Positions 8,737 to 16,438 of a DNA stretch of 60,358 nt are shown one piece after another. The position numbers and the translations under genes were made by a program. A model generated the notes under the pieces. It saw only the letters and a list, made by a program, of their open reading frames with translations. It searched no databases and had not been told where the DNA came from. The DNA is from Arthrobacter sp. AQ5-05 (GTDB lineage Bacteria; Actinomycetota; Actinomycetes; Actinomycetales; Micrococcaceae). Where the stretch lies: the NCBI RefSeq assembly GCF_003287975.1, contig NZ_QMKQ01000024.1:1-60358 (forward strand), given 5' to 3'. Positions within the stretch are counted from its first letter, which is position 1; every line of letters begins with the position of its first letter.

Positions 8737-8794
8737 CCATACACTGGAGCCATGGGGCGAAAGTGCATTCGGCCCGCCGAACGGAGGAGTCCCC

Positions 8795-9124
8795 GTGAAC
8801 AGCGAAGAAGTCCCGCAACCGCACGCAGCTGACGAGTACGAAGTCGAACTGGAGAAGTCCAATGACGGCCCGGTCCGCGCCGCGGCCCGCTGGGCGGCCG
8901 GCCTGGTCGATGCATTCTTCGGTGGGGACGGGTCCGATGCCGTCGGAGCCGCCGTCGTGGTCCACCGCATCGACAACGACGCCGAGGTGCTGCGCATCAA
9001 TGCCGGCAGCATCGAGGAGGCCGAGTCACTGGTGGCGATGGTCCGCTCCGACCTGGAGGAGCTGGGACACGAGGAGTTTTTGGACCGCTGGGGCGGACGT
9101 GACGGCGCCGAGCCGGCGCTCTAG
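8795..9124 (+). CDS. Hypothetical protein, small and acidic
   Basis: 109 residues from a GTG at 8795, which has CGGAGGAG about 8 bases upstream; the frame is open further 5' but only as a shadow of the CGNR gene. The protein is rich in Glu, Asp and Ala, with a middle part (AAVVVHRIDNDAEVLRINAGSIEEAESLVAMVRSDLEEL) that alternates strands and helices. No family recognised. The gap to the CGNR gene is 58 bases, so the two could be co-transcribed. Confidence 0.6.
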   Translation: MNSEEVPQPHAADEYEVELEKSNDGPVRAAARWAAGLVDAFFGGDGSDAVGAAVVVHRIDNDAEVLRINAGSIEEAESLVAMVRSDLEELGHEEFLDRWGGRDGAEPAL

Positions 9125-9567
9125 GAACGTTTCCCGGCGTCCAGCCGGCGCCCTGCCCCCAGGGATGTCTGACGCTCAACGTGGCTGTCCGCCGCAGTCC
9201 CCGGACACCCGGCGCCGCAGGCTATTGCCGCTGTGCCCTGGACCTTCCCGCTGATCGCTTGACCATCGGGAGGAACGCCAGCAGCCCCGGTGACGAGCCT
9301 GTTGCCGGGCAGGAACCGGTCGGCCACCATGTCAACGAGCGGGTCCAGGGCCAGGCTGGCCATCAGCGCACCCACGCAGATGGGAACGAGCCAGGGCAGG
9401 GCACCTTCGCGGATGGATGCGGTCCCGTGGATCACGACGCCCGCGATGAACGGCAGTGCCACAAACACCGGGACGCACGCAAGGAATCCCGCCATTGGCA
9501 GGATTGCGAACAGCTTGCCCAACGGTGTCGCGCCTTCGCCTGCGATGCTTCCTCCCGGGTGGAACAT
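9121..9567 (-). CDS. Putative small membrane protein, possibly degraded
   Basis: The open frame of 148 codons contains two to three hydrophobic stretches (LFAILPMAGFLACVPVFVAL and LPWLVPICVGALMASLALD) with good GC3 bias over about the first 90 codons. The last 45 codons lose that bias and read like non-coding sequence, so the true 3' end may have been shifted out of frame. A GGGAGGA lies inside the frame and no clear start follows it. Could be a relic; no family recognised. Confidence 0.35.
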   Translation of the reverse strand: MFHPGGSIAGEGATPLGKLFAILPMAGFLACVPVFVALPFIAGVVIHGTASIREGALPWLVPICVGALMASLALDPLVDMVADRFLPGNRLVTGAAGVPPDGQAISGKVQGTAAIACGAGCPGTAADSHVERQTSLGAGRRLDAGKRS

Positions 9568-9782
9568 GTGCGACGGGGCAACCTCACCGTGGCGGTGTCC
9601 GATGCGGAACCGCCTGCATCAAACCGACAAGAAATCAGCGGCGAATCGATGCCCATCTGCGGCGTTTCATCCATGATGCGCCCTGGCTGAGCACCTCGGC
9701 CAGCCTCCGGCAGCCACCGATCCGCTCGTTAAGCAGCGAAGCCGCCCGGATTTTTCCAGGGCGGCAACGGTGAAACGACTAT
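9568..9782. other. Non-coding or decayed stretch
   Basis: No frame with a ribosome site or recognisable similarity. Together with the uncertain frame before it, about 650 bases here lack a firm gene. Confidence 0.35.
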
Positions 9783-10121
9783 CTACTTCTTGGTGTCCGG
9801 CTTTTCGTCCGGTGTGGACGACGAGCGGTTGACGCCCGATCCCGTGCCCATTTCCTCGGGGTTGTCCTTGCCGGCCATGGTCATCACGGAGATGACCAGC
9901 AGGCAGGCGACAAAGGCGACGCCGAAGGCGACCAGCCCGATGTCGATCCGCAACGGGTTCTCGGACCCGCCGGTTGCCGAGATGGTGGCGATGACACCCG
10001 CGATGATGGCCATGACCAGGGAGAACGACAGGGGTGCCTTGATGCTCTGCTGCCAAGACTTCTTCTGCTCGGCTGGGGTGTTGCCCACGAAAGGCCCTCC
10101 TACGGATTTTTGGTTCAACAT
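9783..10121 (-). CDS. Two-span membrane protein, hypothetical
   Basis: 112 residues. Two transmembrane segments (about 31-52, SFSLVMAIIAGVIATISAT, and 62-84, LVAFGVAFVACLLVISVMTM) are flanked by a short N-terminal cytoplasmic part and a polar tail ending DEKPDTKK. It begins 5 bases after the stop of the gene at 10127-10705 and is probably translated from the same mRNA. No function recognised. Confidence 0.7.
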   Translation of the reverse strand: MLNQKSVGGPFVGNTPAEQKKSWQQSIKAPLSFSLVMAIIAGVIATISATGGSENPLRIDIGLVAFGVAFVACLLVISVMTMAGKDNPEEMGTGSGVNRSSSTPDEKPDTKK

Positions 10122-10126
10122 CTATT

Positions 10127-10705
10127 CTAGCTCCAAAGCCCGGTCTCGGGTTCCTTGGCCGCATGGCGCAGGCCGAAGGCCGATATCAGTTCGAACACCG
10201 CGAGGATGATGGCCCCGCCGCCGGCCAGGCCGAGCAATCCGTGCGCGTCCAGGTCCAGCCCCATCAGCAGGGCGGCACCGGCGCCCAGCGACACGAAGCC
10301 GGTGACCAGCTGGTCCTTGAACGGGGCGAAGTCTGCGCGGTGGCGGATGAAGACGACGATTTCCAGCACCCCGGCGATGATCCAGGCCGCTGCCGCAGCG
10401 ATCGCGATCACCAGCGTCTCGGGCCGGAAGGCCATCGCCAGACCCGCGATGATCATGACCACCGCGGCCCCCGCGTAGAGACCGCGCACCGACTTCGGCG
10501 CGCTCGGGGCACTGGCGTAGTCCCAGAGGAACTTCGAGCTGACCACCATGAAGGCGGCCAGCGCATACGCCAGCACCTGGTTGGTGGCGGCGGGCCAGAA
10601 GATGGACAGGAGCGCAAAACCGGCGGCCGTGGCGGCGCGCCCCATGACTGGGACGGCTACTTCGGCGGCAATGGTTGCGGGGATCTTTACTGCAGGCACG
10701 CCCAT
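10127..10705 (-). CDS. Multi-span membrane protein, HdeD/DUF308-like
   Basis: 192 residues and about six hydrophobic segments, with short loops and the pattern of HdeD-like proteins (a repeated helix pair with small polar residues). HdeD of Escherichia coli is linked to acid stress, but that role cannot be transferred here. The first gene of a two-gene leftward unit with the 112-residue membrane protein. Confidence 0.65.
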   Translation of the reverse strand: MGVPAVKIPATIAAEVAVPVMGRAATAAGFALLSIFWPAATNQVLAYALAAFMVVSSKFLWDYASAPSAPKSVRGLYAGAAVVMIIAGLAMAFRPETLVIAIAAAAAWIIAGVLEIVVFIRHRADFAPFKDQLVTGFVSLGAGAALLMGLDLDAHGLLGLAGGGAIILAVFELISAFGLRHAAKEPETGLWS

Positions 10706-10733
10706 GAGTCTACCGGCAGCGGGGCCCTGGGCC

Positions 10734-11279
10734 TTATTCGCGCCCGGGCCGCCGGCGGATCAGCTCCGGGCCCACGTCCGCGATAGTCGCGGCTCCCATG
10801 AGCTGCATGTTGGCCTCGATCTCCTTGGCCAGCAGCTCGATGACCCGATCCACGCCCGCTTCCACTCCGGCCATCAGGCCGTAGAGATAGGCCTGTCCGA
10901 AGAGCACGAAGTCGGCTCCGGCACACAGCGAGGCGACGATGTCGGCGCCGGACATGATGCCCGAGTCCAGGATGATCTCGGTTCCCGCACCCACCTCGGC
11001 GCGGACCTCGGCCAGTGCCTCGAAGGAGACCGGCGCGCGGTCCAGCTGGCGGCCGCCGTGGTTGGAGACGACCAGCCCGTCGGCCCCGGCGGCGATGGAC
11101 TTGCGGGCGTCCTGCGCGGTGAGCACACCCTTGACGAAGAGCTTCCCGTCCCAGATGGAGCGGATCCATTCCAGGTCCGCAAAGGACAGCGTCGGGTCGA
11201 ACATCGAGTTGATCAGCGTGGGCAGGTCGGTGGCGCTGTTGGACAACGAGGCGAACTTCAGCGAGTCGGTGGTCAGGAA
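10734..11279 (-). pseudogene. lldD: 3' fragment of FMN-dependent lactate dehydrogenase gene
   Basis: About 181 codons from FLTTDSLKF to the stop. They encode the C-terminal part of the FMN-dependent alpha-hydroxy-acid dehydrogenase TIM barrel: KLFVKGVLTAQDA (FMN-binding Lys), VVSNHGGRQLD (catalytic His and substrate-binding Arg), ILDSGIMSGADI and FVLFGQAYLYG. The upstream part lies at 12931-13155, beyond an inserted element. The fragment could only be translated as a chimera starting inside the element, so it should be inactive. All residues of this half are intact, implying recent disruption. Confidence 0.88.
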
Positions 11280-11430
11280 GATCAAGGTCCCCGGCCTTGA
11301 AGGGCCGGGTTTACTGCTCGTGTCCACCACTGGGTGTGGTGTTTAGGCTGCGTGCGGACAGCTGATTACTGCCCAGAGGCCTTCGCCGCGGTTCCGGATG
11401 TTCCGGCTGGCGTTGTCGTCGGAACCCAAC
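11280..11430 (-). ncRNA. Candidate TnpB guide RNA (omegaRNA/reRNA) scaffold
   Basis: By analogy with studied TnpB elements the guide RNA covers the 3' end of tnpB and the element right end, and its guide is the adjoining host DNA. Here the last part of tnpB is followed by two hairpins: CACCAC/GTGGTG with a 5-base loop (11325-11341) and CCCGGCC/GGCCGGG (11290-11309), then the element boundary at 11280. The guide would then begin TTCCTGACCACC, the disrupted lldD sequence. The 5' limit is a guess. Confidence 0.35.
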
Positions 11431-12497
11431 GAGGTGCCACACTTCCGGCAGACGAAATCCGCTTGGTTCGGCCGGTTCTTCCTGTCGATGTACCCGCACC
11501 CGGGCTGGGAGCATTCCTGGGAGGTGTAGGCGGGATCGACGAAGAGAACCGGGACCCCGGCGGCCATCGCCTTGTAGGAAATGAAGGCGCCGAGCTGGGC
11601 GAAGGCCCAGGTATGGAGTGCGACCCGTTGGGGCTTGCGTAGCCGTGCGCGGTCGCGGATGCCCGTCAGTTTCTCCAGGGTGATGCCGCGTCCGGTGCGT
11701 TGGGCCTCGGTCACAATCTTCTTGCTGATCTTGTGGTTGGTGTCGGTGGCGAACCGGGATTCCTTCCTGGCACGCTTCCTGGCCAGGCGCTTGGCGGACT
11801 TGGTCCCCTTCGCCTGAAGCTTTCCACGCAGGAGCCGGTCTTTCTTCCTCTTTTCGGTGACTGCTCCGCCGGACCAGTTCTGTCCGGTGGAGGTGGTGGC
11901 GATGTTCACGATGCCCAAATCCACCCCGATGAACCCGACCGGGTCCAGCGGTTCCGGGGCCGGTTTGTCGATGGTCGCGGCCAAGTGGTATTCCCCGCCG
12001 ACGTACATCAGGTCGGTTTCGCCCTTTCGGCTGGAGGCCAGCAGGCCCAGGTGTTCCGGCTTGCCAAGGAAGGGGATGTTCTTGATTCGTCCCTCCACCG
12101 TCCAGATGGACACCGTCCGTGCGTCGTGCTGCCAAGAGAGGCAGCGGTCGTCGAACGGCTGGGCGGCGGTGGGGCGGAACTTGATGGGTTTGACCTCCAC
12201 GGCCTTGCGTCGCTCGGAGTCCTTCTTGCCGTAGCTTCCGGCCTTCAGATTCGCCCTCATCGTGGCGTAGGCCCCAGCGACCTTGCTGATCACCAGCAGG
12301 GAGGGCTGGGCCTAGAGCCCGCGGGCTTTCAGCTCGGGGTAGACCAGCCCCTGGAGGGTCCGCCTGCCCTCGGCCTGGCGTTCGTGGTAGGCCCGGGCGG
12401 CAAACGTAGCGGCCTCGTTGCAGGCCACCAGGGTGCGCATCAGGGAATCGGCCTCGGCGGCGGCGGGCTGCAGCTTGACCGTGATGGTGCGCTTCAT
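11343..12497 (-). pseudogene. tnpB: tnpB, RNA-guided nuclease gene with in-frame amber stop
   Basis: The frame from ATG 12497 (GGAAGGA upstream) encodes an N-terminal 61 residues (MKRTITVKLQ...ELKARGL), a TAG at 12312-12314, then continues in the same frame for about 320 residues to 11343. The distal part has the RuvC-I GVDLGIVNIA Asp, the RuvC-II Glu in ITLEKLTGIR, a zinc finger (CSQPGC, then CRKCG) and the RuvC-III DDNASRNI Asp. A C-to-T change of CAG to TAG would explain the stop. A GTG at 12291-12293 could restart translation but would lose the N-terminal nucleic-acid-binding part, so activity is doubtful. Confidence 0.88.
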
Positions 12498-12930
12498 GTT
12501 TCCTTCCCCGCCGGGAGCATCACCCGGATGCTCGCCGTGGACGACCAACCCTTCGGGACATCCATGTCCACTTGGCCGTGGCGGGCCCCGAACCGGGAGC
12601 CCCCTGGTACGTGCGGGACGCTCGCGAAGCAGGGGGCGACGGTCTTGTTGCGAAGCCCACGGAATCCGCTGGTGCAGAAGGCCTTGTTCCTCCATTAGTC
12701 CACGGTCTTCCGACAGTCTGGCTTTCGGGGTTGCTGAAGTCGCTCAAAGGGGTGTCGTCCCGGTCGCGCCGGAAGGGCCATCGCAGGCACGTTGACAAAC
12801 CAGCTGTCGGGTGCCCGTGGTTGGTCGCCCTCGCACCGGCAGTACATCCCGATCGAAAACACCGAAACGAGCCACCCGGTGACGCGCCCTCCCGGCCCCG
12901 AAGGATCAGGATTCCACACTCAACACGTTA
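12498..12930. other. Left end of the TnpB element, no gene seen
   Basis: About 430 bases upstream of tnpB. No transposase (tnpA) frame with the HUH motif can be seen on either strand. The stretch should contain the left terminal hairpin and the tnpB promoter. Confidence 0.4.
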
Positions 12931-13155
12931 GTTGAACCACCATTCGGGGCGGCAGGAGGCGTCCAGCACGGTCTTGAGGTTCAGCTTGGGCGGGATGACC
13001 ATGCCGTTGCGGGCATCGCGCAGCCGCTGGCCGGCCACCGGGGTGTCGACGGTGACCCGCAGGGTGTCGTAGCCCGCCGCTGCCGCGCGCTGCAGCAGCG
13101 CCCGGGACTTTTCGCGGTCCTTCCACGGGTAGCGCTGGAACCAGCGGCTGGCAGA
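12931..13155 (-). pseudogene. lldD: Middle fragment of FMN-dependent lactate dehydrogenase gene
   Basis: Codons for [15 protein letters not shown] through [19 protein letters not shown] to CRPEWWFN belong to the central part of the same enzyme whose C-terminus lies at 10734-11279. The VTVDTPVxGxRxRDxRNG motif is diagnostic of FMN-dependent alpha-hydroxy-acid dehydrogenases. Upstream (about 13155-13220) the similarity ends abruptly: the N-terminal third of the enzyme, with its start, is missing. A TAA of the inserted element follows WWFN directly. Confidence 0.85.
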
Positions 13156-13239
13156 GGAATACGCCGTCTCCAAGACCCAGTTCGGGAGGCGCTGCGCCTG
13201 CTCACTTCCCAGAGCCCGCTCACTGTGTTGCCGAAGAAG

Positions 13240-13659
13240 CGCTACCTGGTGCGCACCATGGGCCTGACCGACGTGCAGAAGACCCTGGACCTGCGCATAC
13301 TCCTGGAACCGCACGCGCCAGCTGCTCGACGCCCAGGCGGTGCTCTCTGCCGCCGACCCGCTGGGCGCCATGAATGCGTCCCAAGACTTCCACCAAGCCA
13401 TCTCGGATGCATCGCGCAATTCACACCTGGCAGATTCCTTGCGGCACTGCTTCGACGAGACCGCCCGCGCCCACCACCTGCTTCCCGGGCTGCAGCACTA
13501 CATGGGCGCCCCACCGAGCTTGCCGAGCACGAGGCCATCCACGCCGCCCTCGCCGCGGCGGATGCACGGGCGGCGGAGGAAGCCATGCGCGTGCACCTGC
13601 GCTCCATCCGCAACGCCATGGCCCAGCAGTTCACCGATCCCGGCAGCCTGGAGGCCTGA
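13240..13659 (+). pseudogene. GntR-family (FCD domain) regulator remnant, frameshifted
   Basis: Pieces of an FCD ligand-binding domain occur in alternating frames: [23 protein letters not shown] (frame of 13225), then [21 protein letters not shown] with [14 protein letters not shown] (frame of 13340), then ELAEHEAIHAALAAADARAA to the stop at 13659. The winged-helix DNA-binding half is gone. At least two frameshifts are needed. Its position next to and divergent from lldD identifies it as the likely LldR/PdhR-type lactate regulator, lost by the same deletion that removed the lldD start. Confidence 0.8.
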
Positions 13660-13678
13660 GCGCCCCGCGCCTCAGGCC
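13653..13678. terminator. Hairpin between GntR remnant and MATE gene
   Basis: GGCCTGAGCGC (13653-13663) pairs with GCGCCTCAGGCC (13667-13678) around a CCC loop, with one bulged base. It spans the stop codons of two convergent genes. Confidence 0.5.
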
Positions 13679-15027
13679 CCCAGGCGCATCCACTTGCCGT
13701 TGCGCACCCGCCAGGACAGGGTTGCGGCGCGGGCCAGCATGAACCCGAGCCCGAAGGCCACCCAGATCCAGGCGACGGCGGAGACCCCGGGGTGTTCGAA
13801 AAGCGTGACGAAAAACAACATCGGCAGGTAGGCCGCCAGGTTGATCATGCCGGCGACCGCCAGGTAGCGTGCATCCCCGGCGCCGATGAGCACGCCGTCA
13901 AGCACGAACACCAGGCCACACACCGGCTGGGACGCGGCGAGGATCCAGACCCCGACCATGGTCGCCTGGCGCACCGAGTCATCCGTGGTGAACAGCGCAC
14001 CCACAAAGGGCGCGATGAGAGCCAGTACCGCGCCGGTTGCCAGCCCGAAGTACACGCCCCAGCGGCACATGGTCTTGGTCAGCAGGTTGGTCCGCCCTGC
14101 ATTCCCGGCACCCAGCTCCTTGCCGATCAGCGCCTGCGCGGCGATGGCCAGCGCGTCCAGGGCGAAGGCCATGAAGGTGAAGATGGTGAACACCAGTTGG
14201 TGTGCCGCGAGCGTGAGCGCCCCCTGGCCGGTGGCAACCCAGACCGTGGCGAGCAGGGCCAGACGCAGCGAGAGCGTGCGAAGCATCAGCCAGGATCCGA
14301 CCTGTCCGGTGCCAAGCACCCCGCGGGGGTGGGGGGCCAGCGACTGTCCGGACTTGCGGATCCGCGGGACAAGCATCCACAGGTAGACCGCTGCCATCCC
14401 CCACTGGGCGATCGAGGTGCCCAGCGCGGCACCCGCAACGGACATGCCCAGCGGATAGACCAGGATGAAGTTCAGCGCGATGTTGGCGGCAAAGCCGACC
14501 CCGGCCACGTACAGCGGGGTCCTGGTGTCCTGCATGCCGCGCAGCACCCCGGTTGCGGCGAGCACCAGCAGCATCGCTGGTATGCCGAAGGTGGAATATT
14601 GGATGTAGTCCACCGCGAACCCACGCACCTCGCCCTCGGCACCCATGGCGGCGGCCAGCATCGGGGCCCCGAAGAACCCGGCCAGCGCCAGGACCACGCC
14701 CAGGACGACGGCAAGCCAGATCCCGTCGCGCCCGGCGGCCATTGCCTTGCCCATGTCTCCTGCGCCGATGGCCCGTGCCACCGCCGGGGTGGTGGAGTAT
14801 GCCAGGAACACCATGAGTCCCACGGCGGTCTGCAGGACCGTGGTCCCCAGCCCGGCGCCGGCCAGCTCGTTGATACCCAGGTGCCCAATAATGGCCATGT
14901 CCGCCAGCAGGAAGAGCGGCTCGGCGATCAGTGCGCCGAGAGCGGGAACCGCCAGCGCCAGGATGGTGCGTCCCAGCCCGCGCGCGGAGTCGGGGGCCGT
15001 GACCTGGTTTTTGGCGGTTTCTTTCAC
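13672..15027 (-). CDS. MATE-family efflux transporter (DinF type)
   Basis: 451 residues with twelve transmembrane segments in two MatE halves (about 20-180 and 245-405). The start of the core, ILALAVPALGALIAEPLFLLADMAIIGHLG, and ATGVLRGMQDTRTPLYV are characteristic of the DNA-damage-inducible DinF subgroup. It would export cationic or hydrophobic compounds by H+ or Na+ antiport at the cytoplasmic membrane. The substrate is unknown. Single-gene unit ending at a shared hairpin. Confidence 0.9.
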   Translation of the reverse strand: MKETAKNQVTAPDSARGLGRTILALAVPALGALIAEPLFLLADMAIIGHLGINELAGAGLGTTVLQTAVGLMVFLAYSTTPAVARAIGAGDMGKAMAAGRDGIWLAVVLGVVLALAGFFGAPMLAAAMGAEGEVRGFAVDYIQYSTFGIPAMLLVLAATGVLRGMQDTRTPLYVAGVGFAANIALNFILVYPLGMSVAGAALGTSIAQWGMAAVYLWMLVPRIRKSGQSLAPHPRGVLGTGQVGSWLMLRTLSLRLALLATVWVATGQGALTLAAHQLVFTIFTFMAFALDALAIAAQALIGKELGAGNAGRTNLLTKTMCRWGVYFGLATGAVLALIAPFVGALFTTDDSVRQATMVGVWILAASQPVCGLVFVLDGVLIGAGDARYLAVAGMINLAAYLPMLFFVTLFEHPGVSAVAWIWVAFGLGFMLARAATLSWRVRNGKWMRLGA

Positions 15028-15176
15028 CCCTCCAGACTACCGGGGGCACGGTCCGGGACGGGCGCCAAAGGTTTTTCCTAGGTCACTTCAAACAAACAAG
15101 TTCTCGTTACAAACTGATTTGCAGATACACCATGGTTTGCCGCACGGCCCACCGCCACCACCGAAGGGAACGCACC

Positions 15177-15837
15177 ATGAGCACGAACCAGCCAGCCACA
15201 CCGGAACCGGCACTCGTTCCCCGCGCCGCACTGTCCTCGATGAACCAGGCCGCGGCCGCCACCCGCGCCTCCATCGAGCCGAACACCGCGGTGATCTACT
15301 TCGTCTGGGCCGCTGCCTACCTCCTGGGCTACGGTCCTGCTGCACGGCGCGGCTTTCGGCTGTCTGCCGCTGGCCTACGGCACCGCACTGCCCATTGGGG
15401 CCGCCGTCCTGCTCGCTGCCGTAGCCTACACGGCGGTGGCCGGAATCCGGTCCGGCTCCCAGATCCGCGGGGACTCCAGGTTCGCCGGCATGGCCGACGG
15501 GATGAGCTGGATGGGCGGCTTCCTGGTCGTCGCGCTGTTCTCCATCGCCATCTCCAGGTTGCTGGGCGATGAAAATGAGCTAGTCACCGGCTGGCTCATC
15601 AACTCCGTGGCCATCCTCGTGGTGGGCATCATGTACATGGCCGGCGCCGCGATCTTCCAGGACCGCCCGATGTTCCTCCTGGGTGCCTGCTTCACTCTGC
15701 TCAACGCCGCCGGGCTGATCGCCGGGTCTGCAGCCTTCATCTCGATCTTCGCCGTCGGCGGCCCGGTCCTCTTCGTCGCCGCGGGCATCACCATGGTCGC
15801 GCTGCGCCGCCGCGAAACCGCAGGGTCGGTGAAGTAG
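15177..15837 (+). pseudogene. Membrane protein gene with a frameshift
   Basis: From ATG 15177 (GAAGGGAACG upstream) the frame encodes MSTNQPATPE... and a first membrane helix (AVIYFVWAAAYLLGYG), then at about 15330 the coding sense moves to another frame (VLLHGAAFGCLPLAYGTALPIG) that runs to 15837 with four further membrane helices. A single base change in length reunites the two parts into one protein of about 220 residues with five spans. Membrane proteins of this type are commonly paired with the small winged-helix regulator encoded 2 bases downstream. Could be a true frameshift or a sequencing error at a GC-rich site. Confidence 0.7.
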
Positions 15838-15839
15838 CC

Positions 15840-16187
15840 GTGGCCGAACTCGATCCGGTCATCCACGCCGATGCCAGGCTGCGGGCCATGTCGGCCCTGA
15901 ACACCCTGGGACTGCATGAATCCATCGCCTTCCCGAAGCTGCGCGAGATCCTGGGCATGACTGCCGGGAACCTCTCCACCCATCTGCGCAAGCTCGAGGA
16001 CGCTGGGTACATCTCGCAGGACAAGGTCATCGAGGGCAGAAGTCCGGCCACCTATGTGGGGATCAGCGCCCGGGGCGTTGCGGCCTTCGAAACGTACAAG
16101 GTCCAGCTCATCCAGCTGCTCAAACCCACGCGCCTTTCCTCGGGATGCAGCAAGTCCCGTCCATTGCTGGACGGGACTTGCCGTTAA
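15840..16187 (+). CDS. Winged-helix transcriptional regulator (MarR/ArsR-like)
   Basis: 115 residues from a GTG two bases after the preceding stop. The core (about 8-85) is a winged helix of the type annotated winged helix DNA-binding protein (HTH_34): RLRAMSALNTLG, LREILGMTAGNLSTHLRKLEDAGYI (recognition helix), then the wing VIEGRSPATYVGIS. The last 12 or so codons coincide with a perfect terminator hairpin, so the C-terminal tail CSKSRPLLDGTCR may be a recent extension. It is probably co-transcribed with, and controls, the broken membrane protein gene before it. Confidence 0.82.
   Translation: MAELDPVIHADARLRAMSALNTLGLHESIAFPKLREILGMTAGNLSTHLRKLEDAGYISQDKVIEGRSPATYVGISARGVAAFETYKVQLIQLLKPTRLSSGCSKSRPLLDGTCR
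16150..16181. terminator. Perfect 14-bp hairpin overlapping the end of the regulator gene
   Basis: GCAAGTCCCGTCCA (16150-16163), loop TTGC, TGGACGGGACTTGC (16168-16181). It lies inside the 3' end of the winged-helix gene and before the convergent small membrane-peptide gene, so it can stop transcription from both sides. Confidence 0.7.
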
Positions 16188-16205
16188 CTACTCAGAGACG
16201 ATGCC

Positions 16206-16289
16206 CTAGATCGCAGAAGCGATCCAGATTACCAAGGCAACGGCGACGAGAACGCCTACGATTGTCCATACAAGGTTGCTTCCACGCAT
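16206..16289 (-). CDS. 27-residue single-span membrane peptide
   Basis: ATG at 16287-16289 opens MRGSNLVWTIVGV..., an uninterrupted hydrophobic helix ending IASAI and a TAG at 16206-16208. A GGAAG lies about 10 bases before the ATG. The N-terminal Arg and the Trp residues at both membrane edges give a textbook single-span topology. Tiny hydrophobic proteins like this are conserved in Arthrobacter-type genomes as hypothetical proteins; function unknown. It lies after the MFS gene but about 150 bases away, probably with its own promoter (TATACC near 16332). Confidence 0.6.
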   Translation of the reverse strand: MRGSNLVWTIVGVLVAVALVIWIASAI

Positions 16290-16438
16290 GTGGTCCACTT
16301 CCAATCTCTTCGTTGTTACTTCTCAATATGGGTATAGAGAGAACTTTTTCAGCATAGCGGGTGGCGACGCCGGAGCCATCACGATTTGCACGGACTCGCC
16401 GGGGAAAACCCGTCCTCGGGCCAGCTTTCCCCAAAAGC

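Larger units (their letters stand above)
11280..12930 (-). mobile_element. TnpB-only IS200/IS605-type (IS1341-like) element inserted in lldD
   Basis: About 1,651 bases separate the lldD codons for WWFN (ending at 12931) from those for FLTTDS (starting at 11279) with no target duplication and no lost codon, as expected of IS200/IS605 transposition. The element carries tnpB (broken) and no tnpA, so it would need a transposase in trans. The right end holds two hairpins (11290-11309 and 11325-11341) and the left end is the 430-base stretch upstream of tnpB, in which I see no gene. The base 5' of the left end on the element strand is preceded by GGTTCAAC, the candidate target motif. Confidence 0.85.

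Noticed and set aside
11311-12135. Alternative open frame on the - strand within tnpB
   Set aside because: Pro/Arg-rich frame without motifs; the neighbouring frame carries RuvC and zinc-finger residues.
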